From the NCBI GenBank assembly GCA_012931725.1, contig CM022953.1, positions 60,706,321 through 60,770,320 of the forward strand: a stretch of 64,000 nucleotides of DNA. The letters are read 5' to 3'. Each line of letters starts with the position of its first letter. The first letter of the stretch is position 1. The notes below the pieces were generated by a model. The model was not told the DNA's origin, made no database searches, and was given only the letters and a program-made list of their open reading frames with translations. A program made the translations under genes and the position numbers. Shown one piece after another: positions 10,595 to 21,651 of this stretch. The stretch is from Litsea cubeba. Taxonomy: Eukaryota > Streptophyta > Magnoliopsida > Laurales > Lauraceae.

Positions 10595-11098
10595 TGATGA
10601 TGCCAAAAAGGAGGAATTCGGACCACCACCGGTCAGATAATTAATGGTATGCAATAATTGAAGAGAGATGAGAATTTATAGTGGTTCGGTCAAGCGTGAC
10701 CTACGTCCACTTCAAATGGTGATCTTTGATTAATATCGAGGGTTACAGATAGAGAAGCAGAGAAAAAACCATTCCCCTCTCAAGTGATGAGAGGGCTCTA
10801 TTTATAACTCTTCCCCACCAGGTAGGGATGCGATCAGTTCAACGTCTCTTTGGAGTGTCAGACGTGTCCTTGAGGATCGAGCCAGGTGGAAGGCAGGTGA
10901 GATCCTCTCCGTGAGACTTGGTAAATGCAGGTTAGGGGAGGACTTCGTCGCGATGACTTGGAGCCTGAGGGTGACGAGGCTTCGTTTAACGAAACCCGGA
11001 TCTCAACGGGGCTATTCTGGCCTGACCCACGATCCTAGACGGACCGGGTTACTCGGACCTGACTCATTGCAGCTATCCGGATTGGGCTTGACCCATCA
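10595..11098 (-). repeat. 3' LTR of the Tat element
   Basis: 504 bp, from tgatgatgcc to cccatca on the plus strand. A purine tract (gaggggcaaa on the minus strand, just right of 11098) is the probable polypurine tract. A ctatttataac box near 10797 is the likely TATA region. Confidence 0.92.
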
Positions 11099-11416
11099 TT
11101 TGCCCCTCAAAGTCCCGCGCTCTAACAACTTTGAACGTGGGGCTTTTAACTCATCTGTCTCTTTGACAAGTTCACAGCAATCCAAATTCCTCTTTCTGCT
11201 CAGATTTTGAAATTTGTAGACCTTTGAGATTCATCTTTTGGTTTTTGAAAAAAACCCATGCTTTAAGGACTCTTTCTCTTATAAAACTCTTGGTGCCCTA
11301 AACCAGACTCTTTCCAAAGAAGAAAGAAATCTCCCAGAGAGAAGAAAACACCCAAAGAGACCAAGAAGAAGATTGCAACAGAACACACGAAGATCAGAGT
11401 AGTCGTCCGGACTTCG

Positions 11417-14086
11417 ATGTGCGTTGAGGAAGTGGCATCAGGCGATCGCCGAATGAATCCTGATGTGGGCGCCCAGCCCGAGGCTTCTCCCAGTGGAGAT
11501 CCACCACAGGCGAAGGGCGGATCGGGCGAGGGAGCTGCAGGCGAGGGAGGAGAGAGTGGATCGGGCGTGGCCGTGGGGCCCCCCTGGGCGAGCAGCCGCG
11601 AGGGAGGAGAGGGCCCCACGGGCGGCGAGCAGCAGGCAGCGCTGGGCGAGATCCCCCCTTGGGCGAGGAGCAAGGGCGAGGGAGGAGAGGTGATGCCCCC
11701 TTGGGCGAGCAGCCCACGCAGTGAGGCCAGGTTGGGCGAGATCCCCCCTTGGGCGAGGAGCAAGGGCGAGGGAGGAGAGGTGATGCCCCCTTGGGCGAGC
11801 AGCCCACTGCGCCGGGGCATGGAGGGCAAGGCCGAGTCCTGGCGGGGCGAGAGCCTACGGACCGGGAGTCTACTGATCGAGGGTGAGGAGGTTCAGGGGG
11901 AGCGTACTCTTCCACAAGCGATCAGGACCGAACCGGAAGCGGGTCACAGCACCTCACGTTCAGGTGTCGCAGCAGGCAAGGGGTCACGAGACCTCGCATC
12001 GGTCTCCGCAGCGAGAGAAAAATTACGTCCTCGCCCCAAGAAATACCAAGGGAAGGTCATCGTTGAGGACGACGGGTCCAAGGTAAGTACCATTTTCAGC
12101 ACCTTTAGGACAGGAGGTGACATCTCCCGAATCATTACTTCGTACCGTATTCCGCCCATGGTGATGTGTCGTCTTGCTGAAAAAGATGAGCCCGCTTGCG
12201 ACAGCTCCTCAGGTGAAATCCTCATTTATGAGGAGATGCTCGAGGCCGGGCTGAGATTCCCAATGTCTTCTTCCATTTGCCGGATTCTTCACTATTTTTC
12301 TCTAACCCCGGGGCGTCTCGTGCCCAACGGCTGGAGGGCTTTGCTGGGTTTTCTGGCGTTGTGGAGGAAGGTGAATGGCGAGGATGCCTCTCCAGTTGAG
12401 TTTCACGCCGCTTACAACTTGACAGAGTCTCCTGCCCCAAATAGGGGATGGTATTATCTCACCTCCAGGGGATGTAAGCTTCTTACAGGGATGCGTTCCA
12501 ACTGTCACAGCTGGAAATCTCGTTTCTTCTTCATAGGTGGCGAGTGGGCTTCCCAAGCAGATCAGGCTTTGGTGCCCACACGATGGATTGGCGCCAAAAG
12601 ACTGGGTACGTCTCCCTGTTCACTTCTCCATACTTATATAAATGTATATATACATTGTTCTTCTATGCACACCGTTTCTCCGCAGATCCTCCCATACTTT
12701 CCAAGGACCAAGAGGCGAAGCTGCAAGCGGTGAGGGATCATCCAGAGAAAGACTTGGGAGCTCTTATTCCCAAAGAAAGCAGTAAGGCCAGTGGACCTTC
12801 CCCGGGCTCTTCTTCGGGACCGTCATCAAAGAGAAAAAGTAAGTTAAATCTGCTCTGGCCATAATCTTAAACATTATCTGATATGTTGTTTCCGTGTCTC
12901 ACTTGCCAATACTTCTCTTAATAGGCACGGAGGTAAGCAGAGAGATGATTGGAGCCCGCTTTTCGTCTCGCTTCTCGGATAGGGGTACCCCTCCTTCGAA
13001 GGTGGCGAGAACAGGCGATGTCTCACTAGGAACCTCTCTATTGGCTTCTCGCACTGAGCCCCGAGTGTCTCCTACTCGAGTGGTTTTACCTGAGATATCT
13101 CTTCAGGCAGGGATCTCCTCCGCTAAGACTGTTGTCTCGCAGCCTTCCTCTTCAGCCACACTTCCTGTCCCTCGGCTATGTCCTCCACAACCGGGTACTT
13201 CTATAGGGGCACCCACCGGGACAGGTCCCAGGCGGGGGTCGTTCGTGGGAGATGCGGGATAGGCTAGGGAAATATGTGCTGGCGCATGAGGTCTCTCCGG
13301 TTAACGCCTTGGGCACCGAGGGGGTCATTGACTCATTTGTAGAGGGTCTGACTCAGGTGAAGTTCATTATTTATTTTTCTCCTGATTGTTACCCCTTCAT
13401 TTCTTTACAACTGTCTCACTTCTCGTCTCTTATCTTTTCAGCTTTCCACAGCATCCATCTGCTTGTTGTCGCGTGCCCAGTCTTGTGGTCAGATGAGACG
13501 GGAGAAGGAGGCTATGCGGCTAGAGCTCTCCACTGCTCGAGAGAAGATTATTGCTCTGGAAGCCGCTGGTAGGATTTCCGCAACCGATCTTGCTGCGTCC
13601 CGAGGGAGGGTAAGCGAGCTTGAGACCGGGCTTTCAGCAGCCAATAAGAGGGCGGCCGAGGTAGAAGATGAGCTTTCGAAGACCTGCGAGAAGGCTTCGC
13701 TCACCGAGGCTGAGCTTACGAAGTCCCGCGAGAGGGCTTCGCTCAGTGAGGCTGAGCTGATGAAGACCCGTGAGAGGGCTTCGCTCAGTGAGGCTGAGCT
13801 TGCTCGGACCCTTGAGAAGGTGAGGCTCAGGGAAGTTGCTGTAGAGGCAGAGATGAGGACAGCGTCCGAGAGAGCTTCTCAAGCTGAGAGGGACCTGCAG
13901 ATTGGCATTGCGGATGCCTTCATTGATGGCTACGAAGAGCTTCGAGAGAAGATTTCGGCTGCCTTTCCAGACATTGACATATCAGGCTTTGTGCCGATGG
14001 AGGCGCCTGATGATGGTGGTAGCAGCTCCGGTGATTATGAGGACGATGAAGAGGAGGATTATGAGGAAGGGGATGAGAGTGATTAG
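11417..14086 (+). CDS. Antisense spliced gene inside the Tat element (Transposase_28-like, 'putative gypsy-type transposon' protein)
   Basis: A gene on the strand opposite gag-pol, between pol and the 3' LTR. Proposed exons: 11417-12605, 12686-12838, 12925-13356 and 13442-14086, each joined by GT/AG borders with matching phase. The N-terminal part is rich in Gly, Glu and PPWA repeats. Residues such as EMLEAGLRFPM, LTPGRLVPNGW, RGWYYLT and WKSRFFF fit the conserved domain annotated in plants as 'putative gypsy-type transposon' (Pfam Transposase_28; my recollection, not searched). The C-terminal exon codes for a long coiled coil with SLSEAEL repeats and an acidic tail ending in EEGDESD. One frameshift is needed near 13230-13250 (next to a G run), so the annotated frame is not fully open. 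AATAAA lies at about 14160. Such antisense genes are known in Grande and other Tat elements; their role is not established. Confidence 0.65.
11643..11807 (+). repeat. 90-bp tandem duplication in the antisense gene
   Basis: Bases 11643-11717 recur at 11733-11807 without a difference seen, a period of 90 bp (30 codons), so the frame is kept and the peptide GEIPPWARSKGEGGEVMPP appears twice. Confidence 0.88.
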
Positions 14087-14269
14087 CGTATAGGGATTTT
14101 ATGGGTAGGTAGCTTGACTTTTGTAAAGGCAGCATAAGCCTGATTTATGCAACTTTTGGTAATAAAAGTAATTTTATTTATCCATCCATTGTTTTGCAAC
14201 ATTAAATGAAATAAAAAGTGCAAACCTAAGTCCTTAAACAAAAACCCTAATTCACCCTCCTGGACCTCT

Positions 14270-17200
14270 TCACTGGTAGTACTTCTTCAAGTGTTCTGCA
14301 TTCCACGGATGGGGTAAGACCTTTCCTTCAGAGTTCTGGATTCTGTAGGTGCCTGGTCTCACCACTTCTATTATGAGATACGGACCTTCCCAATTTGGTC
14401 CTAGCTTTCCTTCCCGAGAGTCCTTCGTAGCGAGAATCACCTTCTTGAGGACTAGGTCTCCTGGTTGGAAGGAGCGAGGCCTCACCCTCGAATTGTAGTA
14501 CTTGGCCATGCGTCGTTTGTACTCCGCATTACGGACCACAGCCATTTCTCTTGCCTCCTCTATCAAATCGAGGTTGAGGCAGAGTCCTTCTTCGTTGGTG
14601 GCAGGGTCGTATTGGTGGACCCTTAGGGAATGTACCCCTATCTCGACAGGGATTACCGCCTCAGTCCCAAAAGCAAGAGAGAAAGGGGTTTCTCCTGTAG
14701 GAGTCCGCGGAGTTGTCTTGTAGGCCCATAATACCCCTGGAAGCTCATCAACCCACAGACCTTTTGCTCTTTCTAGCCTTGTCTTAAGGTTGCGCAGGAC
14801 TGTCCTCACCATCACCTCTGCTTGTCCATTTGCCTGGGGGTGTGCCGGGCTGGAGTGAGGTTGTTTTATGTGAAGGTCAGCGCAGAAGGAGTTGAAGAGC
14901 CTGTTGTCGAATTGTTTGCCATTGTCGCTGACAATGGCATTAGGTATCCCGAAGCGACAGATCAGGTTTTTCCAGACGAAATCCTTCACCTTGTGGTCTG
15001 TTATCTTCGCTAGGGGTTCCGCCTCCGCCCATTTTGTAAAGTAGTCGATGGCGACCACTATGAATTTGCACTGGCCTCTACTCAAAGGCAGGGGGCCCAA
15101 AATATCGATGCCCCATTTGGAGAAAGGCCACGGGCTGAGGATGGTGGTCAGCTCTTCTGGTGGCTGCCGCGTCACAGTGGCGAAGCACTGGCACTTGTCA
15201 CACCTTTTGGCGAGGTCCTTGGCATCTTTCAACATGCTTGGCCAAAAGTACCCTTGCCTAAGTGCTTTATGGGCGAGGCAGCGTCCTCCCGAGTGATTTC
15301 CACAAATCCCCTCATGAATTTCTCTGAGGGCGTAGTCAGCTTCATCTGGGGAAAGGCAGCGCAGCAACGGTAGGTTGTAACCCCTCTTGTAGAGAACTTC
15401 CTGTAGGATTGTGAACCTAGAAGCTCTCATCCTCAGTCTCCTAGCTTCAAGATGGTCATCTGGCTCAGTGCCCTCTTGGAGGAAGGCTTTTATGGGGGTC
15501 ATCCAATTTGGCTCGTCGCCTTCAGATGCACAGTTGATGTTTCCGATCACTACATCTAACTTACTCTTCTCCAACTGATGCCCGATGAGGGTCGGTTCTG
15601 CAGATGAGGCCTCCAATAATGAGGCAAGCCTGGCGAGTGCGTCGGCTGCAACATTTTCTCCCCTAGGTATGTGAGATAGCTGGAAATATTGGAAACTTTT
15701 GATTATTTCCTTCACCATGCTGAGGTAATATTTCATTCTTTCCTCCTTTGCTTCGAATTCGCCGTTTACTTGATTCACCACCAGTTGTGAATCGCTGTAA
15801 GCGAGAACAGATTTGGCGTCCATCTCAATCGCCAATTTCAGACCAGATAGGAGAGCCTCATACTCGGCGTCATTGTTTGAGGCAATGAAGTGGAGCTTCA
15901 CTGCATACTTAATGGGTGTACCATCAGGACTTATTAGGATTAAGCCAGCTCCGCTTCCTCCCGTGGTTGCTGAGCCATCAACGTAGAGTTTCCAGGCTGG
16001 TAGTGGCGAGACATCAGACTTTTCAGAAGGTACTTGGGCACTTTGGAGAGGTTCTTCATTTATAGATGGAGAGGCTTGCGAGCCCTGTGGAGAAGTTTGG
16101 GCGCCCAGAGACGAGGTGGAGAGCTGGGCGCCCGTTGAGGGAGAGGGGAGCTGGGCGCCCATTGAGGGCTGGGCGCCCATTGAGGGAGAGGGGAGCTGGG
16201 TGCCCGTTGAGGGCTGGGCGCCCGTTGAGGGAGAGGGGAGCTGGGCTCCCATTGAGGGCTGGGCGCCCGTTGAGGGAGAGGGTTGCTGGGCGCCCGTTGA
16301 GGGCTGGGCGCCCGTTGAGGGAGAGAGCTGCTGGGCGCCCGTTGAGGGAGAGGGGAGCTGGGCGCCCATTGAGGGCTGGGCGCCCGTTGAGGGAGAGAGC
16401 TGCTGGGCGCCCATTGAGGGCTGGGCGCCCGTTGAGGGAGAGAGCTGCTGGGCGCCCATTGAGGGCTGGGCGCCCGTTGAGGGAGAGGGGAGCTGGGCGC
16501 CCGTTGAGGGAGAGAGCTGGGCGCCCAGTGTAAGTAGAGGAGGATCCTCAGTTTGTTCTTCAGCATATGTAAGTTCAGCTACAAAGTCTGCCAAAGCCTG
16601 TGCTTTGATGGCAGGCCTTGGTTGATAGTGAATGTTGAACTCACCCAGCTCCACCGACCATTTAATCAATCTTCCAGCAACATCAGGTTTTGCCAAAACT
16701 CTTTTCAGAGGTTGATCCGTGATGACAGTGATTGTGTGGCTCTGGAAGTAATGACGTAGACGCCTCGCAGTTGAAACGAGGGCGAGTGCCAGTTTTTCCA
16801 ATTCGGGGTATCTGACCTCTGCCCCTCTGTATGCTCTGCTCACGTAGTAGATTGGTCTTTGTACCCCACCATGGTCTGAAATGAGGACAGAGCTTACTGC
16901 TGAAGGAGAAGCAGAGAGGTACAAATACAGCACTTCCCCAGGTGAAGCATGTGAGAGGAGATGAGGTGTGGCCAGGTATGCCTTAAGCTTTTGGAAAGCC
17001 TCCTCAGCCTCAGATCCCCATTCAAAAGTTTTCCTCAAAATTTTGAAGAAGGGTAAACACTTATCTGCAGATTTGGAGACGAACCTGTTGAGCGCTGCGA
17101 TTCTCCCATTGAGGCGCTGCAGCTCCTTGGTTGATGATGGCGACCTCATATCCAGTATGGCCCTGATTTTGTCAGGGTTCGCCTCAATCCCCCTCTGATT

Positions 17201-17602
17201 GACCATGAACCCCAAGAACTTTCCTGATCCAACGCCAAAAGCGCATTTCTCGGGATTTAGCCTCATGTTGTAGGTCCTAAGAACACTGAAGGTCTCTTGA
17301 AGATGACCGATGTGATCTGCTGCAGACAAGCTTTTCACTAGCATGTCATCAACATACACTTCCATCGTTCGCCCGATCTGGGAGTGGAACATCCTGTTCA
17401 CCAGGCGCTGGTAGGTTGCTCCAGCGTTCTTTAGCCCGAAGGGCATAACCCTGTAGCAGTAAGTGCCCTTCGGAGTGATGAATGATGTTTTTTCCTGGTC
17501 TGGAGGGTGCATGCTAATCTGGTTGTACCCAGAATAAGCGTCCAGGAAGGAAAGAAGCTCGTGTCCCGCCGTGGCGTCGATGAGGAGGTCGATCCTGGGC
17601 AA
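14270..17602 (-). pseudogene. Tat pol: RT, RNase H, second RNase H, integrase
   Basis: One open frame of about 1110 codons continues the protease-RT frame after an internal TGA. RT has EVYVDDMLVKS. The first RNase H is degenerate (LYLSASPSA where an Asp is expected), as usual in Tat. After a repeat-rich linker comes an archaeal-type RNase H with VDGSAT, AEYEAL, SDSQLV and ENVAADALA. Integrase has an HHCC finger (IHEG..GNHSGG..CDKCQ) and the D,D,E core (GIDILGP, SDNGKQF, NGQAEVMVR), then the C-terminal GPYLI region. It makes and inserts element cDNA. All main catalytic residues of this part are present; the element is called broken because translation from gag would stop upstream. The linker expansion (16110-16530) is unusual. 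Confidence 0.88.
16110..16530 (-). repeat. Coding 45-bp minisatellite between the two RNase H domains of Tat pol
   Basis: About eight to nine units of 45 bp, each an 18-bp plus a 27-bp half, all starting with gggcgccc. The minus strand codes for SPSTGAQPSMGAQ-type repeats (15 residues per unit) and stays in frame. Units vary little (cccatt/cccgtt; gagaggg/gagagag), which suggests recent expansion by unequal exchange or replication slippage. Confidence 0.9.
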
Positions 17603-17659
17603 CGGGTAGCTGTCCTTCGGGCATGCCTTGTTGAGTTCGCTGAAGTCTACGCAGAGGCG

Positions 17660-18655
17660 TCACTTCCCATTTGCTTTGGCCACCATCACCACATTTGAGA
17701 GCCATTCTGGGTACGCGACTTCTCTGACTGCCCCGGTGTCAATCAGCTTTCCCACTTCCTTCTCTATTGCTTGGGCCCTTTCAGTGGAGGCGCCCCTTAA
17801 CCTTTGCCGAACAGGTTTGTGGAGAGGGCTGACATTGAGGTGATGGGTGGCGACAGCTGGGTTGATCCCTTCCAGATCAGCATGTGACCATGCGAATACG
17901 CCCATATTATCCCTCAAAAAATCTGTCAATCGGCCAACCAGAGCTTTTGGGAGTGAAGAGCCAATATACACCTTCTTCTCTGGATGTCCTTCATGCAAGA
18001 TTATAGGGGTGAGTTTTTCAACTGGCTCCCCTCTTTCCCTGGTGGCCTCATCTCTTGGGTCCAAGACTTCCACTTGCAGCGCCTCCTGCGTCATCTTGGC
18101 CTTCATCGAGGTGACGTAGCATTCTCTTGCTGCTACCTGGTCTCCCCTTACCTCCCCTACTCCATTCGGGGTTGGGAAGCGGAGGATGAGATGATATGTG
18201 GAAGGGACGGCTCTCAAGGAGTTAAGAGTAGGTCGCCCCAGGATGATGTTGTATGCTGATGGACAATCTATCACCAGAAAATTGACCATTGTGGTGGAGG
18301 TTCGGGGGGCTATTCCGGCCGTGACCGGTAACGTGATGGCCCCCAATGGATACACCCTTTCCCCCGAGAAACCGATGAGAGGAAACTTGACTGGTTGCAA
18401 TCTCTCTCGGCCCAACTTCAGCTTATCATAGGCTTCCACAAATAAAATATCTGCGGAACTTCCACTGTCAACCAAGATCCTATGCACCTGGAAATTGGCG
18501 ACGGTCATAGAGAGCACCAGAGGGTCGTCATGAGGGTGCTGGATGTCCTTTAGATCTTTATCCGAGAAGGATATAGTCTCATCGGTGCTGTGCCTCGACG
18601 CTTTTGACGGGGGTGGTTCATCAGGATGCCTCGCCTTTCTGGCATAGGCTTTCAT
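17660..18655 (-). pseudogene. Tat protease and start of RT, closed by an in-frame TGA
   Basis: The aspartic protease shows ILVDSGSSADILF (DSG active site) and NIILGRPTL. The frame goes on through the RT entry region (GVFAWSHADLEGI, KPVRQRLRGA, EWLSNVVMVAKANGK) and stops at TGA (17662-17660) where this family has Trp; RT continues in the same frame in the next feature. The start at 18655 is only the first ATG after another in-frame stop (about 18803-18801); the true polyprotein comes from gag. A TGG to TGA change explains the stop. Confidence 0.85.
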
Positions 18656-18800
18656 GGCGGAGAATGACTCCGCTGATCCTCCAGAGATGGTACGAATTTC
18701 TCCAATAGGGTGCTGGTTTTCGACGTTGTGAGGCTGCGGCGGCGCCTGCCCCCTACCAGCAACATACTGGCGCAGGTGTCCCCGCTGGATCAGATCTTCA

Positions 18801-20461
18801 ATCTATCTCTTGAGGTCGAAGCAATCGTCAGTGTCATGACCGTGATCGCGGTGGAAGCGACAGTATTTGGTCATACTCCTGCGATTTGGTGGAGATTTCA
18901 TTTTTCCCGGCCACTTTACCGCAGGATCATCTTGAATTTCCAGTAGAATGTGCCCTACTGCAGCATTGAGAGCTGTGAAAGCTTGTTGATTTCTCTGCGG
19001 AGCAGGGAAGGGTCGATCTCTGGGGGGGGGCAGGACCGAGTCGGTCCCTGGCAGGTACCCTCTCGGTTCTGCTCCGCTTATTGATGGGCTCCTTCTTGTC
19101 GTCTTTATCGTGTTTTCCTTTATCTGCCACTCTGGAGGACTCGCCCCGCCTGGCCCTAGTAGCGTCCTCCGCATTCATATATTTCTAGGCTTTCGCCAAC
19201 AGCTCCGTCATGTTCTTTGGTGGGCGCTTCATTACTGAGAAGTAGAAACCCGATGAACGGAGGCCTCCCAAGAAAGCAGTCATGGTCACCTTGTCATCGG
19301 GTTCTTCCACCTGAAGTACCTCCTCGTTAAAACGAGTGAGGTATGCCCTGAGGCTCTCATTACTGTCCTGCTTTACACTCAGCAGGTGTGTGGGTGGCTT
19401 TTGATGGCGGCGTCCTCCAATGAAATGTGATACGAAGGACCTGCTTAGTTCTTCGAAGGTGGCGATGGAAGCTGGGGCGAGATTGGAAAACCACTGCCGG
19501 GCGGAGCCCTTCAGTGTGGTCGGGAATGCTCTACACATGATCTCATCAGCGATATTGTGCAACTGCATCACCGTCTTGTAAGTTTCCAGGTGATCCAGTG
19601 GATCCTTTCTTCCATCGAAGGTCTCCATAGACGGCATTTTGAACCTAGGAGGAAGGGGGTAGTTTACTACATCAGACTTGAACGGGGTGTTCGTTCGTCT
19701 GACGAGATAACCTACCGTCTCCGGGGCCTGCGCCCTCACAGCATCGAAGACGTCCCCAATTTGATTCTGCATCTCCTTAAATTTTTCCTCCCATTGATAA
19801 TGGGGTTCTCTGGAAGGACCAGGGAGATTGCTTTCCTCCCCCAATGTGTTATTTTCACTTCCCCCTTCTTGGAAGTGGGGATCATCAACTGGAGGTTCTG
19901 CAAACTGGGCTCCACCTGGAGGTAGAGGCACCGCATAATAAGCATGACCTTGAGGACCAGCCAGGCTCGGGCCAGGTGGGGGGTCCAAGGGAGCTCCGGC
20001 AGAGGCATCCTGGGCGCGATGGAAATGCGTCATCGGGGGAACTCCTCGACCCTGGGCGCCATAGGGATGGGCGCCCAGGTGATGGAGATTGGGCTGGGCG
20101 CCATAGGAAGTCCTCTTGCCTGGGCGCCCAGGGGATGGGCGCCCGGGTGAGGCGCTCCGTTTCGCGGAGCGGTCGGGCCCCGCGAGCGCGTCGCCTCCTG
20201 CTGCTGTATCCCACCGAATGGCGCTCCTCCTTGCCCTGCAAGCATAAGCTGGAGAATTTGCTGGTTTTGAGTCACCAGCTGCTGCATGGTCTCCATCATC
20301 TGCTGTGGAGAGGGAGTAGGAGCGGGAGTAATCGGGACAGGATTACCCGGTGGAGGACCGTTCTCTCCCTGTCTGGGAGAGTTTGGCTGAACGGTAGGGC
20401 CCGGACCCGTAGTTAGGCCAGGGTTATCCTCTCGTCTTACAGACCTCGTGCTGATCACCAT
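18801..20461 (-). pseudogene. Tat gag, broken by stops and frameshifts
   Basis: The probable start is ATG 20461-20459 (MVISTRSVRRED). The Pro/Gln-rich N-terminal part (with PQQMMETMQQLVTQNQQ) stops at 20030, overlapping ATG 20033, so a frameshift is needed. The capsid-like part (19185-20033: FDGRKDPLDHLETY, MCRAFPTTLKGSARQWF, SFVSHFIGGRR, ESLRAYLTRFNEE) ends with TAG at 19185-19187, probably from CAG. A shift at the G run 19021-19030 leads into the nucleocapsid-like motif YCRFHRDHGHDTDDC, followed by another TAG. The N-terminal part has GA(Q/H)-type repeats coded by gggcgccc units (20040-20150). Confidence 0.8.
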
Positions 20462-20493
20462 GATTCTAACAAAGGGGTTTGAATTTTTTTCTT

Positions 20494-20513
20494 TCCCACA
20501 GACGGCGCCAAAC
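20494..20513 (-). promoter_or_regulatory. Primer-binding site of the Tat element
   Basis: On the minus strand gtttggcgccgtctgtggga directly follows the 5' LTR (20514-21016). This is the usual tRNA-primer site of Tat-type elements. Confidence 0.85.
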
Positions 20514-21016
20514 TGATGATGCCAAAAAGGAGGAATTCGGACACCACCGGTCAGATAATTAATGGTATGCAATAATTGAAGAGAGATGAGAATTTATAGT
20601 GGTTCGGTCAAGCGTGACCTACGTCCACTTCAAAATGGTGATCTTTGATTAATATCGAGGGTTACAAATATGAGAAGCAGAGAAAAAACCATTCCCCTCT
20701 CAAGTGATGAGAGGGCTCTATTATAACTCTTCCCCACCAGGTAGGGATGCGATCAGTTCAACGTCTCTTTGGAGTGTCAAACGTGTCCTTGAGGATCGAG
20801 CCAGGTGGAAGGCAGGTGAGATCCTCTCCATGAGACTTGGTAAATGCAGGTTAGGGGAGGACTTCGTCGCGATGACTTGGAGCCTGAGGTGACGAGGCTT
20901 CGTTTAACGAAACCCGGATCTCAACGGGGCTATTCTGGCCTGACCCACGATCCTAGACGGACCGGGTTACTCGGACCTGACTCATTGCAGCTATCCGGAT
21001 TGGGCTTGACCCATCA
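20514..21016 (-). repeat. 5' LTR of the Tat element
   Basis: 503 bp, nearly identical to 10595-11098. Differences seen are about three transitions and five single-base length changes. Confidence 0.92.
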
Positions 21017-21646
21017 CATAGCACCTTTGATCCAATTCTGATCAAGACGATCTTAGAGTCAAAAGATATCCACTTGAAAAGAGCTTTCCAATAATAGGTA
21101 GAGCTCAGAAATCCAATGGACAGATCAAAAGTTATGGCAGTTTGAAGATGACGAGAAAATCTAAAAGAAATGAAAAAGGGAGTGAGGCAGTGCACACTCT
21201 CGCTCCCTCCCGTTGGGGTGAGGGGGTGTTTTCTCTTGCCTAAATTCCCTTAAAAAAATAGTTTTGGTGGGAGGGGTGACCTTTCCTCTCCCAAAAATGA
21301 GACAATTAACTTTCAGAGGCCATATCTCTCTCGATAAAGCAATGATTGGAAAATCTTACGGATTATATATTCGAAAAAAAAGAGAATCATTCCAACTATA
21401 TATAAAATGTGAAAATCCAACAGTCGGATCGAAAGTTAGTCATTTTAAACTCTAGAGTAGAAAATGAGCGGGAAATAGGGTCTTGGGGGCGCGACTGTGC
21501 ATATCATCGCTCCAGGGTTGCATTCTCTCACCTGCCTGGACCACTTTCTTCATTTTTTTATAGATAGGAGCCCCCTCGAGGCTATAAATACACATGCACT
21601 CCTAATGCAACTCTTATGGGGGAAAAAAAAAACACACTTGAGTTCC
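21017..21646. other. Non-coding segment between the Tat and Sirevirus elements
   Basis: No gene seen. It begins with the right catag target copy of the Tat element and ends at the ggttt target of the outer Sirevirus. It may be part of an older repeat also present left of 10590. Confidence 0.4.
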
Positions 21647-21651
21647 GGTTT

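Larger units (their letters stand above)
10595..21016 (-). mobile_element. Complete Tat-lineage Ty3/gypsy LTR retrotransposon
   Basis: LTRs at 10595-11098 and 20514-21016 are flanked by the 5-bp target duplication catag (10590-10594 and 21017-21021). The primer-binding site is at 20494-20513 and gag, protease, RT, RNase H, a second archaeal-type RNase H and integrase follow on the minus strand. The second RNase H, the primer site with ggcgccgtctgtggg and the antisense gene near the 3' LTR place it in the Tat group (Tat, Ogre, Retand, Grande relatives). LTRs differ by about 3 substitutions and 5 single-base indels, so insertion is fairly recent, yet gag and pol carry stops and frameshifts. Whether it was mobile in trans or damaged later is open. 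Confidence 0.93.

Noticed and set aside
12082..12110. Extra intron in the antisense gene at aag|gtaagt
   Set aside because: The next acceptor is only about 17 bases away, too short for a plant intron, and the frame reads through.
16060..16625. Three overlapping long frames with WAPVEGEG-, RAGRPLRE- and QRAPSPQWAP-type repeats
   Set aside because: They are other-frame and other-strand readings of the 45-bp minisatellite in Tat pol; only the pol frame has flanking domains.
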